20,876 nt of DNA from Candidatus Altarchaeales archaeon (GCA_003663175.1 QMZM01000006.1:1-20876), one strand, 5' to 3'. Counted from the stretch's first letter, positions 1 to 6,155 are shown. The notes: a model not told the origin generated them from the sequence alone. Numbers and translations are program-made.

Positions 1-50
1 GTATTTCTTCAATAAAATATAAAAAAATTAAATAATTCATTAAATTGTCA

Positions 51-60
51 CTTTTATATC
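51..60 (+). promoter_or_regulatory. TATA box of the Lrp/AsnC gene
   Basis: A TTTTATAT core lies here with its centre about 25 nt before the ATG at 81. This is the spacing expected for a leaderless archaeal mRNA that starts at or next to the A of the ATG. It falls inside the longer possible ORF that begins at a TTG at 45, and so argues against that start. No transcript data are available. Confidence 0.55.
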
Positions 61-80
61 ACAAAATCATAAGAATAACT

Positions 81-533
81 ATGACCAACAAGATCGATGA
101 CCTCGATTTGAATATAATCAGGGAATTGCGGAGGGATGCGAGGCAGAGTTATCGCGATCTGGCAGAGAAATTGAATGTTGCGGAGGGAACCATCTATAAC
201 AGATTGCACAAACTCCAGGAGATGAATGTGCTCAAGAGATTTATGGTCGATGTGGATTTCTCAAAATTGGGGTATGATTTGACCGCAATTATCGGTCTGA
301 AGGTTGAGGGTGGTCATTTACCAGAAATTGAGGGGGAAATCTCAAAGGGGAGAAATGTTTCTGCAGTTTATGATGTCACCGGGGAATATGATGCGATAGT
401 TGTTGCAAAATTCAGGAACAGAGAGGAATTGAATAATTTCGTTAAAAAAATTCTATCAATGCCTCATATAAAGAGAACCTACACCATGGTTGTGTTGAAT
501 GTGGTGAAGGAGATACACGGTGTTGAATTATGA
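81..533 (+). CDS. Lrp/AsnC family transcriptional regulator
   Basis: This is a 150-residue feast/famine regulator of the usual family length. Residues 7-60 form the N-terminal winged helix-turn-helix: the segment DLAEKLNVAEGTIYNRLHKL is the recognition-helix region. The rest is a C-terminal RAM/ligand-binding domain with the alternating beta-strand pattern and the YDVTGEYDAIV segment typical of Lrp effector domains. Family members bind amino acids or other small ligands and act as dimers or octamers on promoters; the ligand here cannot be read from sequence. An upstream TTG at 45 would add 12 residues, but a TATA box sits 25 nt before the ATG at 81, so I use 81. The next protein-coding gene of normal size is on the opposite strand, so it is probably monocistronic or shares a transcript only with the short ORF at 552. 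The divergent or upstream partner lies outside the window. Confidence 0.9.
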   Translation: MTNKIDDLDLNIIRELRRDARQSYRDLAEKLNVAEGTIYNRLHKLQEMNVLKRFMVDVDFSKLGYDLTAIIGLKVEGGHLPEIEGEISKGRNVSAVYDVTGEYDAIVVAKFRNREELNNFVKKILSMPHIKRTYTMVVLNVVKEIHGVEL

Positions 534-551
534 ATTTTCGACAAGCATAAA

Positions 552-692
552 ATGCGTGAACTATTTATCTGTGGAAGATTGGAGGGCTGGGGAATATTTT
601 GCAGAGTTGAAAAATTGCTTGATATGTCCAGATTTATGAATTGTGGCAAGTGTATCGGCGGACATTGTGAATCTTCATACCAGAGATTCTAA
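552..692 (+). CDS. Possible 46-residue Cys-rich small protein
   Basis: An ATG-to-TAA frame of 46 codons lies in the space after the Lrp gene. It encodes a peptide with five cysteines at positions 7, 17, 31, 34 and 39, plus a His at 38. The CGKC followed by GGHC could make a small zinc site. I recognise no family. Its last 18 nt overlap the 3' end of the convergent Asn-synthase-like gene, and I see no clear TATA box or Shine-Dalgarno sequence, so it may be a chance frame. In its favour, it accounts for almost all of an otherwise empty gap, and the Cys count is high for a random AT-rich frame. Confidence 0.35.
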   Translation: MRELFICGRLEGWGIFCRVEKLLDMSRFMNCGKCIGGHCESSYQRF

Positions 693-1538
693 AAACATCT
701 TCACATAGTCCCTTCTTCCAGCTTTTCTTGCCCTCTCCTTAAAATTTTTTCTTCTCGCAATTCTCTCCATTATCTTCCATACTCCAGAGCCGTATTGAGC
801 CGCCCTCTTTTTTCTGTTTAAAATAAAGGGAGGAACTCCAACTTCCCGAGCAATTTTTCTCAAGATGTATTTCCTTATAAATCTTTTATCATTTATTAAA
901 TCAAAGCAATCAAATTCATCACTCTCTCTAATCTTCAATTCTACCGGAATGCTCATCGCATAGTTAGAAAATTTCTCATTCATGTAGGGAAATTTTAATG
1001 TGATATTGTTTAGTGAGCATACCGCAAGATCGTAGTTTAATTGTTTGTTCCATAAATTATCAAAATCGCTCTTAATTGCATTCTCTACTCCACGATAGCC
1101 GTCTTTTGCCAGAATATCAATGTACCTTCTATACCCACAAAATAACTCATCTGCTCCCTGACCACATAGCATCACCCTTATCGAATCCTTATGGGCATTC
1201 TTAGATGCATAATAGAATGGAACCTCAACCGAGACCTTCACCGGATTTCTATCCCTTATGGCATTGATTATCTTTGGTAGAGAATCTTCAACATCCCTTG
1301 AATTTAATTCAAGAATTTTGATCTCAAATTCTATCCTCCCTTTTAATTTCTCAGCATATTCAATATCCTTAGAATTCTTGATTCCACAGGTATAGGCAGT
1401 AACTTCTGTAAATTCATTCGCAAGAATTGCTATCAGTGTTGAATCGATTCCGGCGGACAATACAACACCTATCTTTGATTCATTTCCGATCTCATTCCTT
1501 ATGGCTTCTCTAAGCAGTTCGATTAATTTTTCATTCAT
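675..1538 (-). CDS. Asparagine synthase C-terminal-domain protein without glutaminase domain
   Basis: The protein has 287 residues and consists of the ATP-pyrophosphatase (PP-loop) half of asparagine synthetase only. The N-terminal Ntn glutamine-hydrolase domain of AsnB is absent. The PP-loop SAGIDS is at residues 28-33, close to the N terminus. The signature GQGADELFCGYRRY is near 126-139. In bacterial AsnB the second residue of this motif is the catalytic Glu (GEGADE/GEGSDE); here it is Gln. Such proteins adenylate a carboxylate and attach a nitrogen nucleophile, but the substrate is unknown and may use free ammonia. A longer frame begins at 1613, but a TATA box at 1562-1567 sits about 26 nt before the ATG at 1538, and homology also starts there. 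It is divergent from nurA with about 109 bp between them. Confidence 0.82.
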   Translation of the reverse strand: MNEKLIELLREAIRNEIGNESKIGVVLSAGIDSTLIAILANEFTEVTAYTCGIKNSKDIEYAEKLKGRIEFEIKILELNSRDVEDSLPKIINAIRDRNPVKVSVEVPFYYASKNAHKDSIRVMLCGQGADELFCGYRRYIDILAKDGYRGVENAIKSDFDNLWNKQLNYDLAVCSLNNITLKFPYMNEKFSNYAMSIPVELKIRESDEFDCFDLINDKRFIRKYILRKIAREVGVPPFILNRKKRAAQYGSGVWKIMERIARRKNFKERARKAGRRDYVKMFLESLV

Positions 1539-1561
1539 GAGTATATTTTTGAAGAAGTGAC

Positions 1562-1567
1562 TATAAA
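1562..1567 (-). promoter_or_regulatory. TATA box of the Asn-synthase-like gene
   Basis: On the minus strand this reads TTTATA, with its centre 26 nt before the ATG at 1538. It supports a leaderless transcript and the shorter start. Inferred from position only. Confidence 0.5.
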
Positions 1568-1616
1568 CTCCTTGCTTATGTAGCATTATCCGAATTCGCA
1601 AAAATGGAAACAAAAG

Positions 1617-1624
1617 TATAAAAA
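1617..1624 (+). promoter_or_regulatory. TATA box of nurA
   Basis: TATAAAAA is centred about 27 nt before the nurA ATG at 1648, which is leaderless spacing. Together with the minus-strand TATA at 1562-1567 it defines a divergent promoter region of about 110 bp. Confidence 0.5.
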
Positions 1625-1647
1625 TCTAAACGATTAATATTTTAATT

Positions 1648-2679
1648 ATGAGTCACTACTCTATATGGCTTAAACGCTACCTCAGCTGTAGGGAGAAGAT
1701 TCTGAAGGACCTTGAACGCTATAAGGGGGAAATAGAGAAGGTAAAGGATAAAATAATTGACAAGAATCTAATTTTGCCATTAGGTGATTCAAGAAATAAT
1801 ATATCTGGAAGGATGTGCTTTGTCGATGGTGGTGAGGGGATAAGGGAACTTCTCGGGGCTGCGGTTTATTTCATAAAGGCTTCGGCACTTTTGATAGACA
1901 AGAAGGGAAACAGAAAGAATGGTGAAAAATTTGTTCGTGACTTGGACATTGGGATAATTGACTATGATGAACATACAAAGGAGAGGGTGGAATTACTTAG
2001 AAGTGGAATGGAATTTGACATAGCACTTGAGTGTGTGGAGGAGTATGACCCAGATTACATATTCTTAGATGGCTCATTATATGTAAATTCGAGAAAAAAG
2101 CCAATTGAATGTAAGGAGTATTCAATTTATAGGAAAAAATTTGTTCGCCTCTTAAAGGTATGTAAAAAAAATTTGATACACATTGCCGGAATATCTGAAG
2201 ATAGCAAATCTAAATTATTCATAAATTATCTCTCATTGAAGTATGACATAAATTTTCCAAGATTTATGACAGATTCTTCTGTACTGAGGATGATTTATGG
2301 AAACAGAAGATACAGAACGATAGAATTCACACCGCAATCGAGATTTGAAACAGATTATAAGTTATCGGAGACCATGGTTGCATCATTCCCAACGGTCTAT
2401 GTTCAGCCAACCCCATTGTCAAATCCGCTCAGGATAGATATCCCGGACTGGGACCGGGGCTTGGAGGAGATAATCAACATAGTTGTAGAGTTGTCTAAGG
2501 GCTCGAGGAATTATGGGTATCCATTGCCGATGTATCTCGTTCATTTGGATGCGAAGGTAAATAAGAGACAGGCAGACTGGAGCACAAAGCAGTTAATTCA
2601 TCATCTCTCAAGAAACGACCCCTCTTTCTATAGCACAATTCTCCACGATACGAGACACAATCTTAGACCGGAATATTAG
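1648..2679 (+). CDS. nurA: NurA-family DNA repair nuclease
   Basis: The protein has 343 residues, the usual NurA length. NurA is a Mn-dependent 5'-3' nuclease that works with the HerA helicase, and with Mre11-Rad50, in resecting DNA double-strand breaks. The RNase H-like fold is marked by FVDGGEG (catalytic Asp 60) followed by a strand rich in small residues. A second acidic motif, IFLDGSLY (Asp 141), follows. The C-terminal motif is PLPMYLVHLDAKVNKRQAD, whose LVHLD acidic residue also belongs to the active site in the family. The N-terminal 50 residues are a predicted coiled coil of the kind that forms the NurA dimer and HerA contact. HerA, Mre11 and Rad50 are not in the window. The TATA box 27 nt upstream fixes the start. 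Confidence 0.85.
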   Translation: MSHYSIWLKRYLSCREKILKDLERYKGEIEKVKDKIIDKNLILPLGDSRNNISGRMCFVDGGEGIRELLGAAVYFIKASALLIDKKGNRKNGEKFVRDLDIGIIDYDEHTKERVELLRSGMEFDIALECVEEYDPDYIFLDGSLYVNSRKKPIECKEYSIYRKKFVRLLKVCKKNLIHIAGISEDSKSKLFINYLSLKYDINFPRFMTDSSVLRMIYGNRRYRTIEFTPQSRFETDYKLSETMVASFPTVYVQPTPLSNPLRIDIPDWDRGLEEIINIVVELSKGSRNYGYPLPMYLVHLDAKVNKRQADWSTKQLIHHLSRNDPSFYSTILHDTRHNLRPEY

Positions 2680-2712
2680 TCATGATTGTTCATGAAATAA
2701 AATTCATGGGTC

Positions 2713-2722
2713 TTTTTAAATA
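2713..2722 (+). promoter_or_regulatory. Possible promoter of the CBS-domain gene
   Basis: A TTTTTAAATA run lies about 50 nt before the CBS gene, which would give a leader of about 25 nt. Four CATG tetranucleotides (2681, 2691, 2705, 2759) surround it, two of them as TTCATG(A). They could be operator half-sites but may be chance. Confidence 0.3.
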
Positions 2723-2767
2723 CATCTTCACTCTACATAATCAATTTATGTTACAATTCATGTTAAA

Positions 2768-3187
2768 ATGATAAGGACGACCGAAATATTCACCAGGGGG
2801 GATAAGAAGTGGGATGATAAGGTAAGGGACTTTATGGTGAGAGATGTTATAACGATCGAAGAGGATGCGACGATGTACGAAGCAGTCAGTAAGATGCTTG
2901 GGCATGGGATTCATGGACTGATAGTCACTGATAATGGAAAATTGAAGGGCATAGTTGCGAGTTATGATATTCTATTGGCTATGGAGAGGGGTAAATCTGC
3001 GAGGAATATAAAGGTAAGAGATGTCATGACAACAGACATAGTAACGATAGGTCCAGATGATACGGTTCTAACAGCAGTTACAAAAATGCTTGAAAATGAT
3101 ATAAGACGTTTACCGGTTGTTGAGGATGGTAAATTGGTTGGCATAATTACAACAACGGACCTTATTAGGGCATTTGCAGAGAAATGA
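2768..3187 (+). CDS. Two-CBS-domain protein
   Basis: This 139-residue protein is almost entirely a tandem CBS (Bateman) module. CBS1 spans about residues 18-75 (from VRDFMVRDVITIEEDATMYE) and CBS2 about 81-139 (from IKVRDVMTTDIVTIGPDDTV). The repeats share the VRDVM...TI...D.T...AV.KML pattern. Pairs of CBS domains usually bind adenosine nucleotides (AMP, ATP, S-adenosylmethionine) and act as energy or ligand sensors. With no fused enzymatic domain, this one probably regulates a partner in trans or acts as a stand-alone sensor; the partner is unknown. It stands alone between nurA (same strand, 88 bp upstream) and the convergent eL34 gene, whose stop is 4 bp away. Confidence 0.87.
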   Translation: MIRTTEIFTRGDKKWDDKVRDFMVRDVITIEEDATMYEAVSKMLGHGIHGLIVTDNGKLKGIVASYDILLAMERGKSARNIKVRDVMTTDIVTIGPDDTVLTAVTKMLENDIRRLPVVEDGKLVGIITTTDLIRAFAEK

Positions 3188-3191
3188 ATAA

Positions 3192-3566
3192 TTATTTTTC
3201 ACTACTGATATCCTGCCACCACCCTCTCGGTAGAAATTTTTCTAGGGTTAGATCCCTTCTGAGTTCGATATCCTTGAATTCTGGATATCTAAACTTTACC
3301 TCAAATCTCGTCTCGTAGCGAATTAACCTCTCAAGACAATTCGCACACAGAACGCCGGCATATCTTCTCGTTGGAACCTTTTCGCTCTTAGATAATTTTC
3401 TTATTCTCGATGGTATGTCGTTTGAAACACCATTAAGAATCTTACCACATCTACCACACCTATGTTTATTTGGCTTCTCTCTCCTGTAATGTGTCACAGT
3501 TCTGCCTCCGGGTGTTCTTCTCTGCACCCTTTTCAAACTCCTTGACCTAAGTCTCGGTTCAACCAT
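3192..3566 (-). CDS. rpl34e: Large-subunit ribosomal protein eL34
   Basis: This is a ribosomal protein found in archaea and eukaryotes but not in bacteria. The N terminus has the family signature RSRSLKRVQRRTPGGRTVTHYR. It is followed by a zinc ribbon with Cys 37 and 40 (CGRC) and Cys 74 and 77 (CANC), and by the RKLSKSEKVPTRRYAGVLC block. The protein has 124 residues, whereas archaeal eL34 is usually about 85-95. The extra ~35 residues after the core form an unusual C-terminal tail ending in RGWWQDISSEK. The gene is last in the adk-DUF106-eL34 set, 1 nt after the DUF106 stop, and is surely co-transcribed. In many archaea cmk, eL14 and truB follow; here the CBS gene intervenes on the other strand. 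Confidence 0.93.
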   Translation of the reverse strand: MVEPRLRSRSLKRVQRRTPGGRTVTHYRREKPNKHRCGRCGKILNGVSNDIPSRIRKLSKSEKVPTRRYAGVLCANCLERLIRYETRFEVKFRYPEFKDIELRRDLTLEKFLPRGWWQDISSEK

Positions 3567-3567
3567 T

Positions 3568-4011
3568 TTAAATTAGATTTAGAATTTTGTTAATTAAAAT
3601 TGATGTTATTACTGCGCATATAAAATACCACCAAAACCAATTCATATCAAATCCGAATAATGTTGCAACAGTTCCGGCGTTCGCATACTGACTCTTGAGC
3701 CATGTAAATATCATTATGAATGGTATAATTGTTATACTCATGGGTTTAAGTGATTGTTTCAGATTTTCCATTGTCAGTTTCATTACCTCTTCTTGAGCCC
3801 TCTGCATTTTCTTCATATCCCCAGATCTTGATGCCTCCTTCATCACTTCTTGATGCTCCTTTAATTTGTTTTTTATCTCCTTCATTTTTTCCATGTCTAC
3901 CGTTGCCCTTCTCACGAGCGAACTCATTATCATCAATGCAATTGCAATTCCCGCTATCGCGATTCCGGCGTCCGTTATCGTAAACAGATTAGATACCGAA
4001 TACATTTTCAA
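3568..4011 (-). CDS. DUF106 membrane protein, archaeal YidC/EMC3-like insertase
   Basis: This 147-residue protein belongs to DUF106, the archaeal branch of the Oxa1/YidC/EMC3/TMCO1 superfamily, which helps insert membrane proteins. I see a first hydrophobic segment at about 13-33. A strongly charged amphipathic coiled coil follows at about 38-82, with Met-rich KKMQRAQEEVMKL. Two more hydrophobic segments lie at about 93-111 and 124-145, ending in a Trp-rich stretch (MNWFWWYF). That three-helix layout with a cytosolic coiled coil is the family pattern. Its ATG overlaps the adk stop by 4 nt, so the two are translationally coupled. The conserved linkage to adk, and in other genomes to secY, fits a role at the translocon. 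Confidence 0.88.
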   Translation of the reverse strand: MKMYSVSNLFTITDAGIAIAGIAIALMIMSSLVRRATVDMEKMKEIKNKLKEHQEVMKEASRSGDMKKMQRAQEEVMKLTMENLKQSLKPMSITIIPFIMIFTWLKSQYANAGTVATLFGFDMNWFWWYFICAVITSILINKILNLI

Positions 4012-4574
4012 TATCTCAGAATCCTTGCCATCTCTTCCGCCGCCTTCTCAAGCATTCCCTGTGGATTGTATATTATCTTAACAGTTGCTCCGGTTAGCAT
4101 TGCATAGGCAGTTGCAATGCTCCTATTGATCTCCTGATGTAATGATATTTCTCTCTCCATCTCCATATCCCTTCTCCTTGTCTTGTCTTTCATCCTGCGC
4201 TGTGCAATTTCATCTGGTCTTGCCTCTATCAACAATATGTATTGAGGCATCAATATCTTAAGTACCCATTCGGGCAATCCTGGAAGATAACCCTTTGGTG
4301 TGCTTATTGTGCAGTGGGTATCAACAATAACATTTCCTTTTATCTCAGATATTCTCTTTGCAGCAAGTTTCTGTATTTCTCTCTGCTGTTCTGGATTTAA
4401 TTTTCTCATATCATCCCTATCCTGCACAAGCTTTCTCGACATGGCAATTTCTAACATAATGTCACCATAATTCACAATCTTGTAATTGATCCCCTCATTA
4501 CTTAATATCCCCAACGCCCTTGAAGCAACAGTAGTCTTCCCGGTTCCTGGAATTCCAGTGAGTATGGCAAGCAT
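4008..4574 (-). CDS. adkA: Archaeal-type adenylate kinase
   Basis: This 188-residue P-loop kinase (ATP + AMP = 2 ADP) is of the archaeal AdkA type, which is distinct in sequence from bacterial Adk. The Walker A motif GIPGTGKTT is at residues 7-15. NYGDIML follows near 35-41, as in archaeal adenylate kinases. The Arg-rich lid KDKTRRRDMEMERE lies in the C-terminal half. It is first in a three-gene minus-strand operon with DUF106 and eL34. In the common archaeal order secY precedes it; here the upstream 300 bp is an intergenic region shared with a divergent zinc-ribbon gene. No convincing TATA or Shine-Dalgarno is visible close to its ATG, so its mRNA may have a longer leader. Confidence 0.92.
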   Translation of the reverse strand: MLAILTGIPGTGKTTVASRALGILSNEGINYKIVNYGDIMLEIAMSRKLVQDRDDMRKLNPEQQREIQKLAAKRISEIKGNVIVDTHCTISTPKGYLPGLPEWVLKILMPQYILLIEARPDEIAQRRMKDKTRRRDMEMEREISLHQEINRSIATAYAMLTGATVKIIYNPQGMLEKAAEEMARILRY

Positions 4575-4754
4575 CTTACCCCAACTTTGTAATAGATTAG
4601 AATAATTAGATTAGAAATTGGATTTTGAAAATAAATATGAGAAATATTTTTACATTTATTTCTTGTTTTAATTTATTAATTCAGGATTCCATATGATTAT
4701 CAAAAATAAAAGGAGGTATAACAGAAAATTATATGGATAAAAAATTTTAAATTT
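4575..4754. other. Divergent intergenic region between adk and the zinc-ribbon gene
   Basis: This very AT-rich stretch has no credible gene. It should hold the adk promoter on the minus strand and, near its right end, the promoter for the plus-strand zinc-ribbon gene. A GGAGGT at 4712-4717 resembles a Shine-Dalgarno but is followed only by a five-codon frame (start 4732), which I do not accept as a gene. Confidence 0.5.
4723..4736 (+). promoter_or_regulatory. BRE/TATA promoter for the zinc-ribbon leader transcript
   Basis: AGAAAA followed by TTATATGG fits a BRE plus TATA. The TATA centre at about 4731 predicts a transcription start near 4756-4758, right at the base of the stem-loop that begins at 4755. 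The match of promoter spacing to hairpin start is the main support. Confidence 0.45.
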
Positions 4755-4870
4755 CTGGAATAGAGATAATCCTTCTACGGATTAGTTCTCCATTCCAGTT
4801 TAGGTTTTTTTGGGTTTTTGCGTTTGGTGTGTTGATTTACCCCCAAGGATTAAAATTCCAGTTGGAGGTG
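4755..4870 (+). promoter_or_regulatory. Structured mRNA leader with alternative hairpins and sequestered Shine-Dalgarno
   Basis: Hairpin 1: 4755-4765 pairs with 4788-4798 (10 of 11 pairs), and inside it AATCC 4768-4772 pairs with GGATT 4779-4783 over a 6-nt loop. T-rich sequence follows (4802-4825). Hairpin 2: CCCCCAA 4840-4846 pairs with TTGGAGG 4862-4868, one mismatch, covering the GGAGGTG ribosome-binding site at 4864-4870. GGA 4847-4849 also pairs with TCC 4857-4859. The 3' half of hairpin 1 (GGATT...ATTCCAG) recurs at 4847-4861 inside hairpin 2, so the 5' arm 4755-4772 could pair with either copy. The two pairings exclude each other, which is the logic of a translational switch. Ligand, if any, is unknown. 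Confidence 0.5.
4864..4870 (+). promoter_or_regulatory. Strong Shine-Dalgarno of the zinc-ribbon gene
   Basis: GGAGGTG lies 4 nt before the ATG at 4875. It stands out because most other starts in this window look leaderless. It fixes the start of the short gene. Confidence 0.7.
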
Positions 4871-4874
4871 AAAA

Positions 4875-5024
4875 ATGGCTAAGGACAAATTTGGTAGGGA
4901 ACTATACGATGTGATATGCTCAGAGTGTGGGCAGAAAACTCAAGTTCCCTTTAAACCAACCGAGGGTAGACCAGTCTACTGTAGGGAATGTTATAGGAGA
5001 CACAAGCCGAGAAGGAGATACTAA
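4875..5024 (+). CDS. CxxC-x17-CxxC zinc-ribbon protein, 49 residues
   Basis: This short protein is basic at its C-terminal end. Cys 15 and 18 (CSEC) are separated by exactly 17 residues from a second CREC pair, and VPFKPTEGRPVYC lies between them. This matches the small CxxC-x17-CxxC family seen in archaea and some bacteria, in which the four cysteines are expected to bind one zinc. The tail RRHKPRRRY is Arg-rich and may bind nucleic acid. Function is not established in the family as far as I know. A perfect Shine-Dalgarno and the elaborate leader before it show that translation is probably controlled. A T-rich run directly after the stop suggests a monocistronic transcript. Confidence 0.85.
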   Translation: MAKDKFGRELYDVICSECGQKTQVPFKPTEGRPVYCRECYRRHKPRRRY

Positions 5025-5048
5025 GGGAATGGGATTGAAATATAGGTT

Positions 5049-5080
5049 GATTAATTATTATCTTAATTTTTATTTTTCTA
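5049..5080 (+). terminator. T-rich terminator after the zinc-ribbon gene
   Basis: The sequence from 5049 contains several T runs (TTAATTTTTATTTTTC) on the plus strand, 25-55 nt after the stop at 5024. Archaeal RNA polymerase terminates at such U-tracts. It runs into the tail of the convergent UPF0251 gene. Confidence 0.5.
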
Positions 5081-5413
5081 TTCAAATCCACCACATCTTC
5101 CTCTTCCCCTCCCAGGCTTTCTCTCCGCCATTATTATATATACCCCTCCATCAATTCTTATAGCCTTTCCACAAACTAAGGCACTTGCTATCTTCTTTCT
5201 TGCCGATTCGAGGAGTCTGTGGAATGTTGGCTGTGAGATGTCCATCCTCTCTGCAGCATCCCTCTGATCCAATCCCTCATAATCCTTCAATCTTATTGCC
5301 TCAAATTCATCGAGTGTTAAATTTATCTCATCGGAGAAATTCCCCGCACCCACCGGCTTAAAGTATCTGACCTCGGGGCAATACCAGATTCTTCTACACA
5401 TCTTTGGTCTCAT
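5078..5413 (-). CDS. UPF0251 (DUF134) predicted DNA-binding protein
   Basis: This 111-residue protein has the family layout. The N terminus is basic with CRRIWYCPEVRYFKPVG, then comes LTLDEFEAIRLKDYEGLDQRDAAERMDIS, a sigma-70 region-4-like helix-turn-helix (about 32-80), followed by QPTFHRLLESARKKIA. The tail is GRGRGRCGG. Family members are predicted DNA-binding regulators and often sit beside metal- or redox-related genes. The Cys residues at 6, 12, 81 and 107 are compatible with a metal or redox role, though that is inference. The ATG at 5413 lies 2 nt after the stop of the upstream tRNA-binding protein, so the two form an operon. Confidence 0.85.
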   Translation of the reverse strand: MRPKMCRRIWYCPEVRYFKPVGAGNFSDEINLTLDEFEAIRLKDYEGLDQRDAAERMDISQPTFHRLLESARKKIASALVCGKAIRIDGGVYIIMAERKPGRGRGRCGGFE

Positions 5414-5415
5414 CG

Positions 5416-5739
5416 TTATCTAACAACACTACCTTCTGGAACATCTCTATCGGGATGAAGTAATATCGCCTTTCCATTAACATCTACTGCAAGAATCATG
5501 CCCTTACTGAGGATCCCCCATATTCTCTTTGGTTTCAAATTCGTAACAACTGGGATTTGTCTTCCAATTAGTTCTTCCGGTTTATAAACATCTCCAATTC
5601 CAGCGACCAGTTCTCTATTTTCATTTCCCACATCCACATTCAATCTTATTAATTTCTCACTCCCTTTAATTCTTTCCGCAGACACGATTCTACCAATCCT
5701 TATCTCTACCCTCTTGAATTCATCAAATGATATATGCAT
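5416..5739 (-). CDS. tRNA-binding OB-fold protein (MetRS beta / CsaA-like)
   Basis: This 107-residue protein consists of one tRNA-binding OB-fold domain. The opening FDEFKRVEIRIGRIVSAERIKGSEKLIRLNVDVG and the later RELVAGIGDVYKPEELIGRQIPVVTNLKPKR and SKGMILA match the C-terminal domain of methionyl-tRNA synthetase (beta subunit) and the bacterial chaperone CsaA. (Motifs are quoted in pieces; they are contiguous at residues 5-38, 43-72 and 78-84.) In archaea such a free-standing domain can pair with a MetRS catalytic subunit; no metS is in the window, so partner and exact role stay open. It is first in an operon with the UPF0251 gene. Confidence 0.85.
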   Translation of the reverse strand: MHISFDEFKRVEIRIGRIVSAERIKGSEKLIRLNVDVGNENRELVAGIGDVYKPEELIGRQIPVVTNLKPKRIWGILSKGMILAVDVNGKAILLHPDRDVPEGSVVR

Positions 5740-5772
5740 TTTTTGTTTTTTTATTTAAATTAAATTATTAAT

Positions 5773-5782
5773 GTTTAAATTT
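5773..5782 (+). promoter_or_regulatory. TATA box of rnp2
   Basis: GTTTAAATTT is centred about 25 nt before the ATG at 5802, the leaderless spacing seen repeatedly in this window. Confidence 0.45.
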
Positions 5783-5801
5783 CATTTTTAATAATTATCT
5801 G

Positions 5802-6137
5802 ATGACAAAACCACTATTACCCACTCTACGCGAGAGAAATAGATACCTCGTCTTTGAGATTATAAGTGATTATAAATTCAATAGAGATGAAATTGTGAAA
5901 TCATTCTGGAATTCGATAATGAAATTTCTTGGCGAACATGGAGTAAGCAAAACGAGTTTTTGGGTCTTGGAGTGGAATGGTGAAAAACAGAGGGGTATAT
6001 TGAAGGTTAATCATAAATCTGTTGATGATGTAAGAGCGGCACTCACACTAATTAGAGAGATAAATGGGAGGAGGGTTATATTCCACACACGCGGCGTTTC
6101 TGGAACCCTGAAGAAGGCAAGGGAAAGGTTCATGTGA
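5802..6137 (+). CDS. rnp2: RNase P protein component 2 (Pop5)
   Basis: This 111-residue protein is one of the archaeal RNase P subunits that, with Rpp30, supports cleavage of pre-tRNA 5' leaders by the RNA subunit. The recognisable points are the start LLPTLRERNRYLVFEI, the KRGILKVNHKSVDDVRAALTLI region and the end FHTRGVSGTLKKARERF. All fit the Pop5 ferredoxin-like fold. Length is typical. Rpp30, often its neighbour, is not here. The next gene downstream is a tRNA on the opposite strand, and a perfect 7-bp inverted repeat follows the stop. Confidence 0.92.
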   Translation: MTKPLLPTLRERNRYLVFEIISDYKFNRDEIVKSFWNSIMKFLGEHGVSKTSFWVLEWNGEKQRGILKVNHKSVDDVRAALTLIREINGRRVIFHTRGVSGTLKKARERFM

Positions 6138-6155
6138 TTAAATTATTAAGAATTC

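Noticed and set aside
45..80. N-terminal extension of the Lrp regulator from a TTG
   Set aside because: The added residues are not part of the family fold and the segment contains the TATA box of the gene.
2681..2762. Four CATG/TTCATG repeats before the CBS gene
   Set aside because: Spacing is irregular and the tetramer is short enough to recur by chance, so I noted it only in the promoter entry.
4712..4749. GGAGGT followed by a five-codon frame
   Set aside because: The spacing to the ATG is too long and the frame is too short. The ATG lies within the likely TATA box.
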